DNA of 64,000 bases from Costus lasius (GCA_027563935.2 CM050447.1:18678001-18742000), one strand, 5' to 3'. Shown: positions 22,201-34,563, counted from the stretch's first letter. Made by a program: numbers and translations. The notes: generated from the letters alone by a model not told the origin.

Positions 22201-24374
22201 GCCCAGTAACTGTTGCTGCACAATGCCATACGCATGTTTTACCTCCACATAGCAACCATTGAATAATTCATCGTTATGGCCTATAAACTAAGACAACGAA
22301 AGCATTCCACTGATGCAGTTCAGCATATAACTTATAACCATGGAGAAAGGAAGAAAGTGCAACAGCATCAATCCCCATGAATTCAATTTACTAAATGAAT
22401 AGAAAATAGCAAAATGAATCAGTATAACCAAACTGATCTGTTTGCTTGACTCAAAGTACTCAATTAGCAAATAAAAGTAATCAATAAAGTTGCCAAGTAG
22501 TTTGAGGAAAGGGCAACCTTTTAAGGTCCGTTTGCTTGCCAGCTACTGAACCTCCAGCAACTCTAAATAAGTAAATGGGTTAATGCAGGCGTTTGATTAC
22601 CACTAGTGAATCATTTGCAGCATATCCAACTGCATCTAAAGGCCAAAATTCTGCAACAAAAATTGCAACTAAAGTGCTTACAGGTCATACGTGCTAACCT
22701 ATTGATTTTTCTCGGCTAGCTGCCCTTGTTCCTTTCCAGCTGAACAATTATCATCTTCCTCAATTTATTATCTGAATATTGGCATATTATATCCCTTGTT
22801 TGATTTCTTTTAATAAAAGTTCATGTCCTTAACATTTTTGTTTTTACTGGCTTCCCATTGCAAATGCTCGTGTGCAAAGGGATTTCATAGAAAACAAACT
22901 GATCTCTTTAAAAACCTATTTTACAAACACATGTACATGAATCTTTGAATGTATCAGCGTTTGATCTTCAAGTGCATCTTATAGCCGAATAGGGAAAAAA
23001 GGGAACTCTGATTCCTTGGTCATCTTTGCTTACAAACATGCATTTGGCTAAAAGAACACGTAAAGGCAGTCACATAGTCACATGGAATGAATATTACAGT
23101 TTGTCACTATTCATTCAAGTCTATAGGATGTTAGAGTTCCCCACATGCAGCAGAGACAAATCAAAGCTACGATCAAAAGTCGAGAATTCAGTGATTTGTT
23201 GTGTCTTCTTCTCATTTTGGATATACTCATCGGTTGGATGAAACTTCATTATCATTTGTACCTTCTCTTTATTTTTTGTATTTTGTATTTTCTACTTCCT
23301 ACTCCAGTTTACTATAATTTTATATTTTTGCAAATGTGTTGATGACTTGATGCACTTTCATTCATTAATGTAAATTCTATAAGTTATTTTTTATCAAATT
23401 ATATTGTATTTTCATGGATAATTAGAGTTTTTTTTTTCTTTGTTGAGCAAACTATAGTAACTTCAAATGTTCATATGTATTAATTAAACATCATGTATAT
23501 TGATTTTATATTCGTACATATTAACTAAATATTGTATATACTGACTTATATGTCCATCAAAATTTTATATATTTTAATTTGCATCATAATTTATATATTT
23601 CGTGTGTCCATGGCATGTGGAAGCCACGTGCCCATACTGTATAATCCCAAAGTGTATGAGTTACTATTTTATATTTGTTTCTTATATTAGTGAGAATAAT
23701 AACAAGCTTTTAGTCTGAGGCCATTTATTAATTTCATCCCTTCTTTTTGTCACAAGTCTTAATTTTCTAAGATTCATTGGGTTTACAAAGGAATTAATCT
23801 TTATGAGATGTAATATATTTTGCTAGTATTATTAATTAGTCATTTTCTTCGAGACCCCTTTATTAAATTTAAATTTATTAGTGTGAGATTATTGAATCTT
23901 TTTATTTTGTATTTTTTTTTCTTAGTGTGAGACATCTTTATTTTGTGTGGTGAGTCAACGTCATATGAATGTATAAAGTTTAATAATTGACCAAGTGTGT
24001 TACTCAAAATCAAAGGATGAATTTACAAGATTAAGCATTTATAGAGGTAAATAAATCAATATACTTTCTTTGAGAGAAAAAATCTGCCTTGATCTCATTT
24101 AGAGGAAGAAAATAATATAATCGATCAAGGTCACCCGTTGAAGAATAAACTACTATTGCAAGGACTAATTTATAACTAAAAAAATAGAAAAAAGTAAATT
24201 GTATAAAAGCAAATGTGGGAACTAAATGTGAAAGAAACTGATGTATTGCTGCTGCAATTGATGCACTATGAGGCTGAAAACTCGAAGCCTTCTATTGACA
24301 CAGTAACCGACTTTAGCTATTGATTTATTCACACATATATGCTTAAACGTCTTAATAAACAAGGGTAGGTTTTT
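19211..24374. other. Intergenic, about 5.2 kb, no gene recognised
   Basis: The first few hundred bases are probably the GRF 3' UTR. Short open frames occur at 20,152-20,376 (+), 20,190-20,372 (-) and 21,627-21,869 (-). The last follows a plausible TTTCAG acceptor and reads as Pro/His/Leu-rich sequence, but I do not recognise it. From 23,330 to 24,230 the sequence is very AT-rich and featureless. No terminal repeats with target duplications were found. Confidence 0.45.
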
Positions 24375-26438
24375 TCAGGGTTTACAAGCCGGTGGTTTTG
24401 CTACAAGGGAAAGCGGCTGTTTCTTCGCTGGTAGAAATCCGGGAGCTTCAGTCATATCAACTTGTGCTGCCGTCAAGCCATAAGGCAATTCCCAATCAAA
24501 TTTGTGTACCAGACTTGCCAATGCAAGCTCCAGATTGGACACCGCAAGGTTCATTCCTGGGCAAATCCGCCGACCCGCACCGAACGGTATAAACTTGAAG
24601 TCATCGTCCACGAACTCCCGCATGCCGCCATTCAAGAATCTCTCAGGTCTGAACTCGTCTGCTTCTTCCCAGTGATTAGGATCTCTACCAATTGCCAACG
24701 CGTTGATGATTACCCTCGTCTTCTTAGGGATGCGGTAGCCACCAATCTTGCAGTCCTCCATGCATTCGTGATGAATCAACAGTGGAACGGCTGGGTGCAG
24801 GCGGAGCACTTCCTTAAGCACAGCTCTCAAGTAGGCCATTCTGCCAACTTCTTCTTCTTGGATCACTCCATTTTTATCATTACACACTCCACGTACCTCA
24901 TCTTGTAGCTTCTTCAAGGCTCGCGGGTTTCGAACGAGCTCCGCCATGGCCCATTCCAGAGTGACGTATGATGTTTCGCTTCCAGCAGCGAACATATCCT
25001 GCTTATAAATAAATTAGATCAGCTACAAGATCACTCCACGGACGATTGACTATTATACACGCAGCTATTTCACAATTTTTTTGAGAAAAAAAACAAGAAT
25101 AATTGTGAAGTGACTCACCATCAAGAGTGCCTTTGCTTGCTTCTTGCTGATTAGCGAATCCGTCGTCCGATCAGGTTTGTAGGTCACAGAACCCAGCACG
25201 TCCACAAAATCCATCTCCTCTCCTTCATCCTTGGGTCGCCCAGCGTGCTCCTCGATCACCTCCTCGAGGGCGACATCCCACTTCTTGCCGTTACTTTTGG
25301 CGTTCTTTGAGAGCCCCAAGACTTGGTCAAGCCACCCAAAAGATGGAAACCAGTCCTCCAAGTAGAACGCACCGAGCGCTCTGTTGTTTCCGTGAACCAG
25401 TTGGCGGAACACCTCGTCCCTCCCGTTCTCCCTAAAGTTTGTCCCTGCGACAATCCTCGTAATAGCATCAACGGCGAAAAGGTTGAACAACTCACTCACG
25501 TTGATCACTTGTCCCGGGGAGATTCTACCCATCATGAAAGCCACCTCCTCTGCTCTGACATGCTTGTAAGACTGCACCCTTTTGGTGGAGAGAAGGTTGA
25601 CGGTGCAGAGCTTTCGAAGCTGCCTCCAGTAGTCGGAATAAGGCGCGAAGACGAGGTCGAAGGTGTCGCCGTGGAGGAGCTTTGCGGCCTTGGAGGGAGG
25701 CCGGGAAGCGAAGATGCGATCGTAAGTCTTGAGGATCTCCTTGGCCGTGTCTGCGGAAGACACGACGAGAGTTGGGCTGAAGCCCAGGCGAAGATGCATG
25801 AGCGAACCGTACTTGGTAGAGAGGGCGCGAAGAGAGTGTTGAGGGAGGGAGCCGAGAAGGTGCAGGTGGCCGATGAGGAAAAGTCCGGGTGGGGATGGTG
25901 GCGGACCAGCTACTGATGTACTTCTTTTCAAGGTTTTAATTGTTATCACTGTTATTATTACTAGAGTAAGAATAAGGCAGGCAGGAAGGGACAAAATTTC
26001 TCCGCGGCCCCCTCCGCTTAAAACCCGATAAGCGGGTTGTTTAAATTTTATATTAAAAAATTTTTTTTTTAAATTTTTTTTTTTTAGAAATACTCTACTT
26101 CTTATAATCTATCCAATGGTATTAAATTTAGGGTATTTTAGATTATATACATGTATGAAATACCCTATACAAAATTGCATATAAGACAAAAAAATATTTT
26201 ATATATAAATTTGTATAGAGTTTGTATAGGGTATTTCATACATGTATATAATCTAAAATACTCTAAATTTAATACCATTGGATAGATTATAAGGAGTAGA
26301 GTATTTCTAAAAAAAAAAATTAAAAAAAAAATTTTTTTTAATATGAAATTTAAACAACCCGTTTATCGGGTTTTAAGCGGAGGGAGCCGCGGAGAAAACG
26401 CGCCCGGCAGGAAGGGGAAGGGAAGCATCCATCTCCAT
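24375..26438 (-). pseudogene. CYP71-clan cytochrome P450, start cut off by a MITE
   Basis: Ignoring the inserted element, the gene has two exons. Exon 1 is 26,438-26,406 joined to 25,979-25,119, exon 2 is 24,998-24,375, and the intron is 120 bp. The total is 505 residues, the normal length. The order is an N-terminal membrane anchor, a proline hinge (PPPSPPG), the I-helix AGSETS (about 303-308), ExxR (E361 to R364), FRPERF (414-419) and the haem loop FIPFGAGRRICPG (haem ligand C444). Such enzymes are ER-bound monooxygenases of specialised metabolism; the substrate is unknown. The 417-bp MITE at 25,989-26,405 falls between codons 11 and 12. Reading from the ATG at 26,438 gives 21 residues and then a TAA inside the MITE. 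No other in-frame ATG occurs before about residue 70. Both exons are otherwise open, so the loss looks recent. It could still function if the MITE were spliced out. Confidence 0.87.
25989..26405. mobile_element. Mutator-type MITE inside P450 exon 1
   Basis: This is a 417-bp inverted-repeat element. The left end reads GGACAAAATTTCTCCGCGG and the right end, read inwards on the minus strand, GGGCGCGTTTTCTCCGCGG. The arms then share CTCCGCTTAAAACCCGAT and a long A/T tract with ATACCATTGGATAGATTATA. It is flanked by identical 9-bp direct repeats GGCAGGAAG (25,980-25,988 and 26,406-26,414), the Mutator signature. It is non-coding. The inner block (GGTATTAAATTTAGGGTATTTTA) resembles that of the MITE at 3,963-4,344, suggesting related families. 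Confidence 0.9.
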
Positions 26439-27278
26439 CAGCAAGTGAGACAGGGAAACAATCTTGCTAAGCTATCTATCTGTGTGCTGCCCTTCATTCT
26501 GATGGAGCCTTTTTATAGAGCAGAGGATTGATTTTTTTCAGTTTTGCCCCTTCAAAATTTTCGCTTTAGTGGAAATATTGGAAAAGGAAAATCAAACTAT
26601 AAGCCCCTATCCATTTTTGAATTTTGGTGATGTAACAAATGTTTTGACATTTCCGTTTCTTTTTCGCAATCACTATGTAGGACTAGCAACAAGTCGAGTC
26701 TTCGGGATTTTATCCTAAATCCGAATTCAATCTGTCACTCGAATCCGCTACTTGAAATCGACTCAAACTCGGATCGGATATTTAAATAGGTATTCGTGGC
26801 TACCCAATTAATTAAAAAATTAAATTTTTTATTATATAAAATATATTTTAAAAATTAAAATTAAAATATTTATATAATAATTATTTTTTATTATTTATAT
26901 ATTTTTAATAGTAATAAATATTTATATAATAATTATTTTATTATTATTTATATTCTAATAATAAAAATTTATATTTATATTTTTTTATTAAAGTCGGATA
27001 TTAAGTACCGAGTATATGTGTCTCTAAATCCGAACTCAATCCGTTTAATTAATCGGTATTCAAATCTAATGGAACGGATCGGATCGAGTGCCTGTCCGAT
27101 TCGGGTAAAATTGCCACTTCCAAGTGTGGAAAAGTAAACTTCCCGCCATCTCTTCGCGCCTTTGCTGGCTTTCGAGCCTTCCCGCCAAGATCGATGGCGC
27201 CAACTGTTCCCGCCACTTGGCCGCCTTCTCACATGTTAAAAAGCGACCGCTTCCCCTTCTTCTCACAAGTCTCCGGCG
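26439..27278. other. Divergent intergenic region between the P450 and the 27,279 gene
   Basis: About 26,690-27,110 is a repeat-like block. It has CGGATCGGAT and TCCGAATTC-type motifs at both ends around an extremely AT-rich core, probably another MITE, but no clear target duplication could be read. The two genes point away from each other, so their promoters share this space. The final ~150 bases are GC-rich leader of the plus-strand gene. Confidence 0.4.
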
Positions 27279-27959
27279 ATGGTGGTGACGTTGGGTCCGG
27301 GTAAGTTCTACGGGAGCAGCCTTCCCCGGCCCCGCTTCTACACTAATGTCAAGCTAAACGAGAGCAGGGTGGATCCTCCGCCGCCTGTCATGGATCCCCT
27401 CCTCTCATGGGCCAACGAGGCGCACTGGTCCATGGGTGGCCTCAGTCTAAAGCGCTACCGCCTCCAGGGCCGCATCGAGGGATCTATCAAGAAGCTCCGA
27501 GCCCAGAAGGAGAAGACCCAGCGGCAAACACTTTCGCCTCCCATCGTTCGCAAGACAGCGCTCTCAAAGCCCAGAATCGCCGGCGAGGCTCCCCTAAACC
27601 TTTCCTCCCTCGATTCAGCCTCTGATGATGATGACGACGACGGAGCAGCGGTGGATCGAGAGGTGAGAGAAGCCCTGAAGAATGCTCCCTCTCCCAACAG
27701 ATCTGTAGATATGAAGAGGAAAAGGGCGAGGAGGCTCGGGGAGGAGTTTGATCGGATCGCAGAGGAGCAATTGAAGAGGCCCAAGGAGGCCAGCAGCCTG
27801 GCGTCGAGGACGCGTAGTCGAAAGCCAGTTCCAGAGAAAGCCGAAATTGACAAGGTGGCAGCTGTTGAGGCTCCAGATCGAGGCAAGAAAGTGAGCACCA
27901 AGAGGAAGGAGGTGTTTGGTGAAATGCCGAGGAGAACCTCACCGAGAAATAAGCAATGA
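27279..27959 (+). CDS. Uncharacterised plant protein, basic C-terminus
   Basis: This is an intronless ORF of 226 residues with a clear ATG in a GC-rich leader. The N-terminal half has what looks like the conserved part (GKFYGSSLPRPRFYTNV, LLSWANEAHWSMGGLSLKR, RLQGRIEGSIKKLRA). After it come an acidic run of six Asp (near residues 116-121) and a Lys/Arg-rich tail (MKRKRARRL, SRTRSRKP, KRKE). The tail suggests nuclear or nucleolar location. I recognise the N-terminal pattern as recurring in unannotated plant proteins, but no function or named domain is known to me. Coding character (codon use, GC fall at the stop, AT-rich 3' flank) supports a real gene. Confidence 0.75.
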   Translation: MVVTLGPGKFYGSSLPRPRFYTNVKLNESRVDPPPPVMDPLLSWANEAHWSMGGLSLKRYRLQGRIEGSIKKLRAQKEKTQRQTLSPPIVRKTALSKPRIAGEAPLNLSSLDSASDDDDDDGAAVDREVREALKNAPSPNRSVDMKRKRARRLGEEFDRIAEEQLKRPKEASSLASRTRSRKPVPEKAEIDKVAAVEAPDRGKKVSTKRKEVFGEMPRRTSPRNKQ

Positions 27960-29071
27960 AGTTTCTTTCTACCTTGTTTTTTTAATGGTGTCTTGCTGTT
28001 CTTGATTATGATGCTATAAATCAAAACCTTAAATTCTATTCGGAACTCCTTTGATTTTGTTGAAATGTTAAGTTTCTGTAGAGGACAGTTCAATTTCTGA
28101 CTCAAATCACCAAGAACTCTATAAAGTTTCATTCATACGCAATATAATTGATAAAGCTGCGTGCCCGGCGCAGTCCCTGGGTGGGTCTGCCTTTGGATTG
28201 TTCTGCCTCCGTTTCCGTCCCACTATCATTGAACAGGAAGTCCTTTCACTGTGATCCATGTTTGCTCGCCGCACTCTGCTTCCTGTTTTTTTCTCGATGT
28301 TGGTTTGATCTTTATTTGAATCGAACATTACCTGCTATTCTCAGCAATTGATCTTTATTCTCTTGTACTCAAATGCTATCACTGAATTTCGTTCTTGTTG
28401 ATTCCTAGAGGTCCATTAAGTCTTAAATTCGTTGCTGTTGCTTCATCTGTGGAAGCGGAAAGGCCATATTCGGGATGAATGACCAAAACGATCAATAAGA
28501 AATATCACTCGAAGGCCTTGTTCAAGATGCGAAATCTGTTTGTTACCAGATATTGTCATTGAAACAGATCTTGAACAAGTAAAGGCCTTGTTTTGCTAGA
28601 TTATATCATACTTGGCATGTACATGCACCCAGTCATGTGGTGTGGAAGTTTCTGAAAGCCTCGACTACTCAGTGATTAAGCAACATAATCTCTTTAGTAA
28701 AAAAATTACGACTCTGCATTGAGCGATCGATCTTTTGGCTGCTGAGTTTCACTTGCTATTACTTTAAACCAGGAAAGACGCCTAAAACAATTGAGGATAA
28801 TGAATGGGGGAAGCCAACAATCTATCAGAACATATTGGATATAAGAAAAAAATTAACGACAGCAAATTCATTTGAAAAGCATGAAACGTAAAGTCATTTA
28901 AAGCATTCTGAACTCAACATTCCGGAATCAAGAGAGAAAAAATCCTTCAACAGAAGCCACATGGATGAAAGAGTGAAAACCACATGAAATGGCTTCATAA
29001 GTTTTTCTCATAGTTCTACAAATATATATATATATCTTCTAAGAAGGACATAATTGATCGCAAAGCTCCTT
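27960..29071. other. Intergenic between the 27,279 gene and DAD1 (converging)
   Basis: It should hold the 3' UTRs of the two converging genes. No other gene, RNA or terminal repeat is recognised. 29,020-29,035 has a short AT microsatellite. Confidence 0.5.
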
Positions 29072-32000
29072 CTATCCTAGGAAATTCATGATCACTAGAT
29101 GGAGAACCAAGTTGCATAGTACAAAATCGGCAAAGGCTCGTTCCGGAGGAAGATCCTGCAACCAATTTTTTTGTGAACACTATTTTTAAGTGGAACCAGA
29201 AGTCTAATGCGAAGTTTTAGGAGATGAGGGTACCTTAAACTCCTTGTTATCTTTGTTCACTTGAATGCGGAGGCAAACTGCAATGTCGAACACAAAGGTG
29301 TCAATAACGGTTCACACAAGGCAAGGTATGTGCACTTTAATAATGTGGATATGTTAGTAGTACCGGCAAGCACTGCTGTCCCTACACAGGACAATACACC
29401 AGAGAGGAAAGAATTGAAGGGAAATGAGCCAACTATCCCCATGTATACAACCTGTTGAAAGTAAACGAATTTCATAAACTTACAAAGCTGAAATACCCAC
29501 CGTAGTCTGTAGAGATTCATTTACACGATTTAGTCAATGTCCATTTGGCAACTAACAATAGCATTCGTGATTCATGAATCCATCGGCGAAAGGCAACAGG
29601 AAGCCCATATATTGATTAACGAACTGGAGCAGTTAACAAAATATAAGCCTAGATAACCTTATTTGGTTTTTGGGAAACGAAATTCACTAGAAGAAGCATA
29701 TATTTAACTCTTCCACAATATCTTAAGTTTAAGGATGTCAAGATTTCTAGTTCTAGTCATTTTTTTGTTATTTAATTCGATCGACTAATGTAGACAGCAA
29801 CCTGAAATGCAAAATCATTTACTTCCACTGTATACTTAGATATTCTGTGATGTAAGCCCATAGTTTGATAATGAGGGTGAGTGTTTAAACAATGAATACA
29901 TAAACTAACACATTTCACAAAGTGAACATGCCAGTATTTGAGTAGATAGTTTTCAAGTTTTCCTTTTTAAGTGAAAACCAAAACTGAGTTGAGAACTTAT
30001 TTGACGGACAATTATCAATAAAAACAATTAGATGAATTGAAATTATTATTGCATATAAATTGGAAATAATAAGTAAAAGAATAATTTTGAGCTCAGATTC
30101 AAAAATGCAATGGCATATTTGTATTATGTGATAACTTCACTCATAAACCTCCTCTCTTCGTGACAATAAATTTTATATAGAATACCAAAGGAGTTTTCAT
30201 AAAACGGAAAGCTTGAAAGTTATAAATCTAAATTCATTTTCTCATCTTTATTAAAAACTAAAATCTAAAAAATGATAAGCGCATCAAATACATCTTATAC
30301 TCAAAAATGATCTTTCTCCATAGTCATGAAATGAACATATCGCATAATAATGTCCCTAATGTGACGTCTAAGAACTGAGGCAAGTTCCCAACCCTTTTCT
30401 ACATACTCATAGAGGTTATGAGTAGGGTGCAAACACTCTCACAGTGGTGAGGCCTGATGTAGAAGGGGGGCTATCTAAAGGAAATAGGGCATAAAGACAC
30501 TAATGCATGTGTTAAGATGTGTTTGCAGGTATCCACTAAGGTGTAGTGGGTCTCGGCGCATTGTGCATCCTTGGGTTAGGCCCGGGGTATGTGGAGCACT
30601 TCGTGACACACAGGGCAGTGCACTAAGCCAAAAACCTAGGCGGGGTTTTGTGTGCGCATGTGGTTTGTGCACATCTCTTGGCGTGGCGCATGACTACTCC
30701 AGGGAGCTTCGCTCAACTCAGAAGAGCGTTGGAATGTAGCATGGGTGCGTGCATTGGACACATTGTCAGAGCAAAGACTGAGGCACGGGTGAGACTCGAT
30801 CTCGAGACCCAGGGGCATGCCAAAGTTCAGAGTGGATGAAGATGCCGGTCCAGCTTGTAGATTTTACTGTTGGATTAGAGTGGCGCATCCTTGATGAAGG
30901 TTTCATAGCCTTGGTGCATGGAACTTAGCCTTGGCGCCATTGTCCAAAAATAGCAAAGGCGTGAGTGAAGGTGTGGGCGGTTGCAAAATCAAGAGGGCTT
31001 GCGACTTGGCATCTCCATTTGACATTGGACATTGGACATGGGACATTGGACTTCAGGACCTTGCTGCGCTTGTGTTGTGGCGACATTGTTGGCGAGTGCA
31101 AAGGGTTGAAGATCACCACCATACTCCACTTCTCCGGCGAGGGATTTCTTCATCCGGCCATCTTGTGAAGATTTACATGAAGGGAAGAGCGATTAGAGGT
31201 TAGTCGTTTGGAGTCTTCTACAACATTGGAGAGAGGCGTCAAAGGCATCACCGGCGGTACTTTCTTCTCCAGCGACGGCAAGGAGGTTTCCGGTCATCTA
31301 GGGTTCTCCTTGAACTCTTAGGTACTATTCTTTAAAGGTTAAAGAATAAGTGTGCTTGTTGTAGACTCAGGCGAGTAGCCAAATAGAGATTTTGTACCTT
31401 TCGACTATTGATTTTGGTTTAGTAGTTGATAGGAGTTTTCCTCTGTGATTGTCTCGTGGTTGTGTTTGTTTGGAGTTTTGCGCATATTGTTTGTGCTTCG
31501 TTAGAAGATATTGCTTAGGGTTTGCACCTAGGTATAGGGTGCCTAGAACTGTGTAGGTCCTGCATGCGCTGCCACACATAAGTCTAGTGTGTTGGCATTG
31601 TATATTGCACAGAGCGCCACTCTTGTCTGCAAAGAGGTTAGAGGCAAGTTGCCTAACCAGTCCGTTACAAGAGGTTCTTTGCAAGATTCGGCCAAAGCAT
31701 TACTTGGTATTTTCAGCGTGCTCCAGAGGCCGGGGGACTGTGTTTTACATCAATTCAGTGAAGGGTGCATATTGGGCAAGAGACACAGGCAGAGGCGCAA
31801 ACATTGTGTAACTTGGCAAAAGAGGACAGCATACTTTGTATTGGGTGCACAGAGAAAACTAGGTGGGAGCACAGTGTTTTAGTAGACAAGGACGTTCATG
31901 GGCTTGACACTGGGTGCGCACTTGGTTTACTTGTGATTGTGCATGGGGCAAGTCAGTGGTGAGTGGTGAGCACATTCCGCATTGAGCGCTTGTGTAAGTA

Positions 32001-32756
32001 AGGAAGGCTGACGGGTCCAGGATCCGTGCCATCATATCCTCCAATTATTGTGCTAAAAATTGGGGCATTTTCGGGGTGTGACACCTAATGTGGCTTAAAA
32101 TCTCATTCCAAATACAGTCCATGCTCTGATAGGTAAATAACGCACAAGCACTTAGTGCCTCAAAAGTATCAGGCAATGTTAACCCATCAAATCAATACAA
32201 CATGAGATTTAAAATCCTGATATATAACCTACTGTTTTTAAAGACAAGGAACTAAAACTTTACTTAATAGTCGACAAAAAAAGGAAGTATGTAGAACTTG
32301 AAATGTGCTGTTATAGTACTTAACAATCACAGAAGTGGTTATGTTAGCAGGAAAAAGGACAGAGAAAACCATAAGTTCCAATAAAAGGAAACTGATGCTA
32401 CTTTGGTCATCATAAAATTGATGGAACAATTGACAAGTGGTGACAAGGAAATATTAACGAGAAAGCTTTCCTTTTTATTCTCATACCTGAATTACTGCTG
32501 TAGTTATTGCATAAACCACATAAAGATCAATTATCTGCAAACATACATATTCAAGGAAAGAAGTCACGTTGGATCTTCATCTTACACTACAGCATTAGAA
32601 GAGCAAAAAAGCTGGCTCTAACAGACAAGGACGTTATAATTTTACATGTGCAGAAAGGTAAAAAGAAAATACCTTTAGATTGGTTGGTGTGGCTGCATAA
32701 GCTGAACGGAGAGAGCGAATGAGAGTTTGGGCATCACTTGCACTAGACTTCACCAT
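29072..32756 (-). CDS. DAD1, subunit of the oligosaccharyltransferase complex
   Basis: Five coding exons (minus strand) are 32,756-32,673, 32,534-32,487, 29,451-29,364, 29,277-29,234 and 29,155-29,072. All borders are GT-AG and all phases match. The product is 115 residues, the usual length. Exon 1 has SLRSAYAATPTNLK, exon 2 IIDLYVVYAITTAVIQ, exon 3 VVYMGIVGSFPFNSFLSGVL, exon 4 VCLRIQVNKDNKEFK, and exon 5 DLPPERAFADFVLCNLVLHL ending MNFLG. This is DAD1 (Defender Against cell Death 1), a small three-span ER membrane protein. It stabilises the oligosaccharyltransferase that N-glycosylates nascent proteins. Intron 2 is 3,035 bp and contains a solo LTR; the other coding introns are 78-138 bp. No defect is seen, so the gene is expected to work if intron 2 is spliced. 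Confidence 0.95.
30360..32083 (+). mobile_element. Solo LTR (Ty3/gypsy-like) in DAD1 intron 2
   Basis: This 1,724-bp sequence starts TGTGACGTCTAAG and ends CATTTTCGGGGTGTGACA. It is flanked by perfect 5-bp direct repeats CCTAA (30,355-30,359 and 32,084-32,088). No primer-binding site or coding region follows, so it is a solo LTR left by recombination between the two LTRs of an inserted element. The GGGGTGTGACA end suggests plus orientation, opposite to DAD1. Confidence 0.92.
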
Positions 32757-32772
32757 TTTTAATTTTAAATAC

Positions 32773-33990
32773 TCTGAAAGTGAAAAAACAAAGGACTGTT
32801 TAACTTTCAATCCCTATTGTGAGAGGAAATAATGGTGACACAAGAGAAGGATCCAAAACATTGCTTTAGCAATGAAATTTTCAATCTCGTAGAAGAAGAT
32901 TATGTTTTCAATGTGGAAGCACGTTGGAACATAGGCGTAGAAGAGCTCAATTATGCTCCATGTAGTACAATGCTATGAAATGAAACAAGTGCTTAAAATA
33001 CATTGAGACCTCATTGTTATAATGAAGTCTTCATGATGCAAGAAGTGCAAGAGACTGATAAAAGAACCGAAGAGAGGACGAGAAATAGAAGAAAAGATAG
33101 AGATAGTAAAGAGAATATAGAGAGAGGTAATAGAAATAAGTAATAATTCATAATCAAAGATTCAAAACTATGATTACACTATACTTGAGCTATAAACTTA
33201 GGCTTTTAAACACCCCATGAATAAAAGTGTACATTATAACTTACCATTAACCCACGAACTAATTATTACTCATTAACACTTAATCTAGTAAACCTACTAA
33301 CATAATTAATTAACTACAAATGACACCACATTATTTCTTGGCAGCACTGTAACTCTCCTTACATCACAAATATCTTCTTTGATCGTCCTCTACCTCCCCT
33401 CACACATTACTAATCTATAATCAGTACCTGTCATATTGGGATATTACATGACAAATCTTCAGCAAGGTAAAGCAGTTTTACAAGCACTCTGATGTTATAG
33501 ATTTCACTACTAAACTGACGCTCAGTCAATCGGTGCAATAAATTATTACGACACAACAATATGGCAAGGTAACACAACAACCTCGGATGGCAAAAAAAAA
33601 AAAAGGTAATGCTTTCTAGTAAATCTCGTTCATCCATATGCGTCAGGTTTATAAAGCATGCTGCAGCTTAACCTCTAAGCATTAATTAAAAACAACAACA
33701 ACGCCTCAAGCCCATGTTTGAAATCCTGTAATCCTGACATCCTAAATCTTGTTATCTCGATGATCCAGTAGCGAGATTCGCAAGAGATGGCATCGAATCT
33801 AAACCTCTCGGAAAAGACGAGATCAAGAGGAGGCGGATGACACACAAAGATGAAAGTTTTTGTACGAAGAAGATGAGATTAATACATTAAAAGAAAGGAG
33901 ATAGCTCGAAGGAAGAACCTGATGCGCGAGAGCAAACAGAGATCGGCCGCGCCCGCTCCGTCCCGATTCAGATGCGGTATGGAACATGGG
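32773..33990 (-). promoter_or_regulatory. DAD1 5' UTR with a 1.1-kb leader intron
   Basis: Seventeen bases upstream of the DAD1 ATG lies a strong acceptor (TTTTTTCACTTTCAG, next base 32,773). At 33,919 a GC-rich segment ends ...GCGCATCAG followed by GTTCTT, a plausible donor. The simplest model is a non-coding first exon at about 33,919-33,990 and a leader intron at 32,774-33,918. 5' UTR introns are common in plant housekeeping genes and often raise expression. The transcription start is not fixed. Confidence 0.55.
32841..33448 (-). repeat. Possible second LTR fragment in the DAD1 leader intron
   Basis: On the minus strand the block begins TGTAATATCCCAATATGACAGG, a common plant LTR start. 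TGACA occurs directly on both sides (32,836-32,840 and 33,449-33,453), as a 5-bp target duplication would. The far end lacks the expected CA, so this is tentative. Confidence 0.35.
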
Positions 33991-34563
33991 GAAGGGTTCA
34001 CGGTAGGGGTTACAGACTTACAGCACAATATTTTTCTTTTACTTACCCAGCATTTTTCTACCCATTTTCTACCCACTCTATGATTAAGTTAGGTAATTGC
34101 GGGACCAGATGAGAAATCGTCAATAGTTGAATTTAGACCGGTGGCAGAAAAAATCTGGAATTCTGCCTTCTTGGCGGCACGTGTGGTGCACGTGATATAC
34201 GGATCGCGCTTTGTCTTCGGGCCGGACAACTGGACAAGGTTGCAGTCAGCCGTCATCCTGCGTTTTGGACAAGGCTTAATGCACGCCACAGTGACCACGC
34301 ATGCCTTCCAACAGCATGCGAGTTAAAAATTTTATTAAAAATATCTAAAAATGAAAATATTAAGGAACATTCAAAAAATAATTATATATTTTTTAAAAAA
34401 ATTTTAAAAATAAAATTAATAGAAAAATAATTATATTGTGTCGAGTTTGCTAGTTGTGTCATACCATAATGTACCATGTCATGATTTTTTAAATCAATAA
34501 CTTAAAATATCTAAAATTTAATGTGCGGACTCCTATATTATATGGATAAAAGTCTTCTGCAAG

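Noticed and set aside
30503..31962. Cluster of 60-105 codon ORFs
   Set aside because: They lie wholly in the solo LTR inside DAD1 intron 2 and match no protein.
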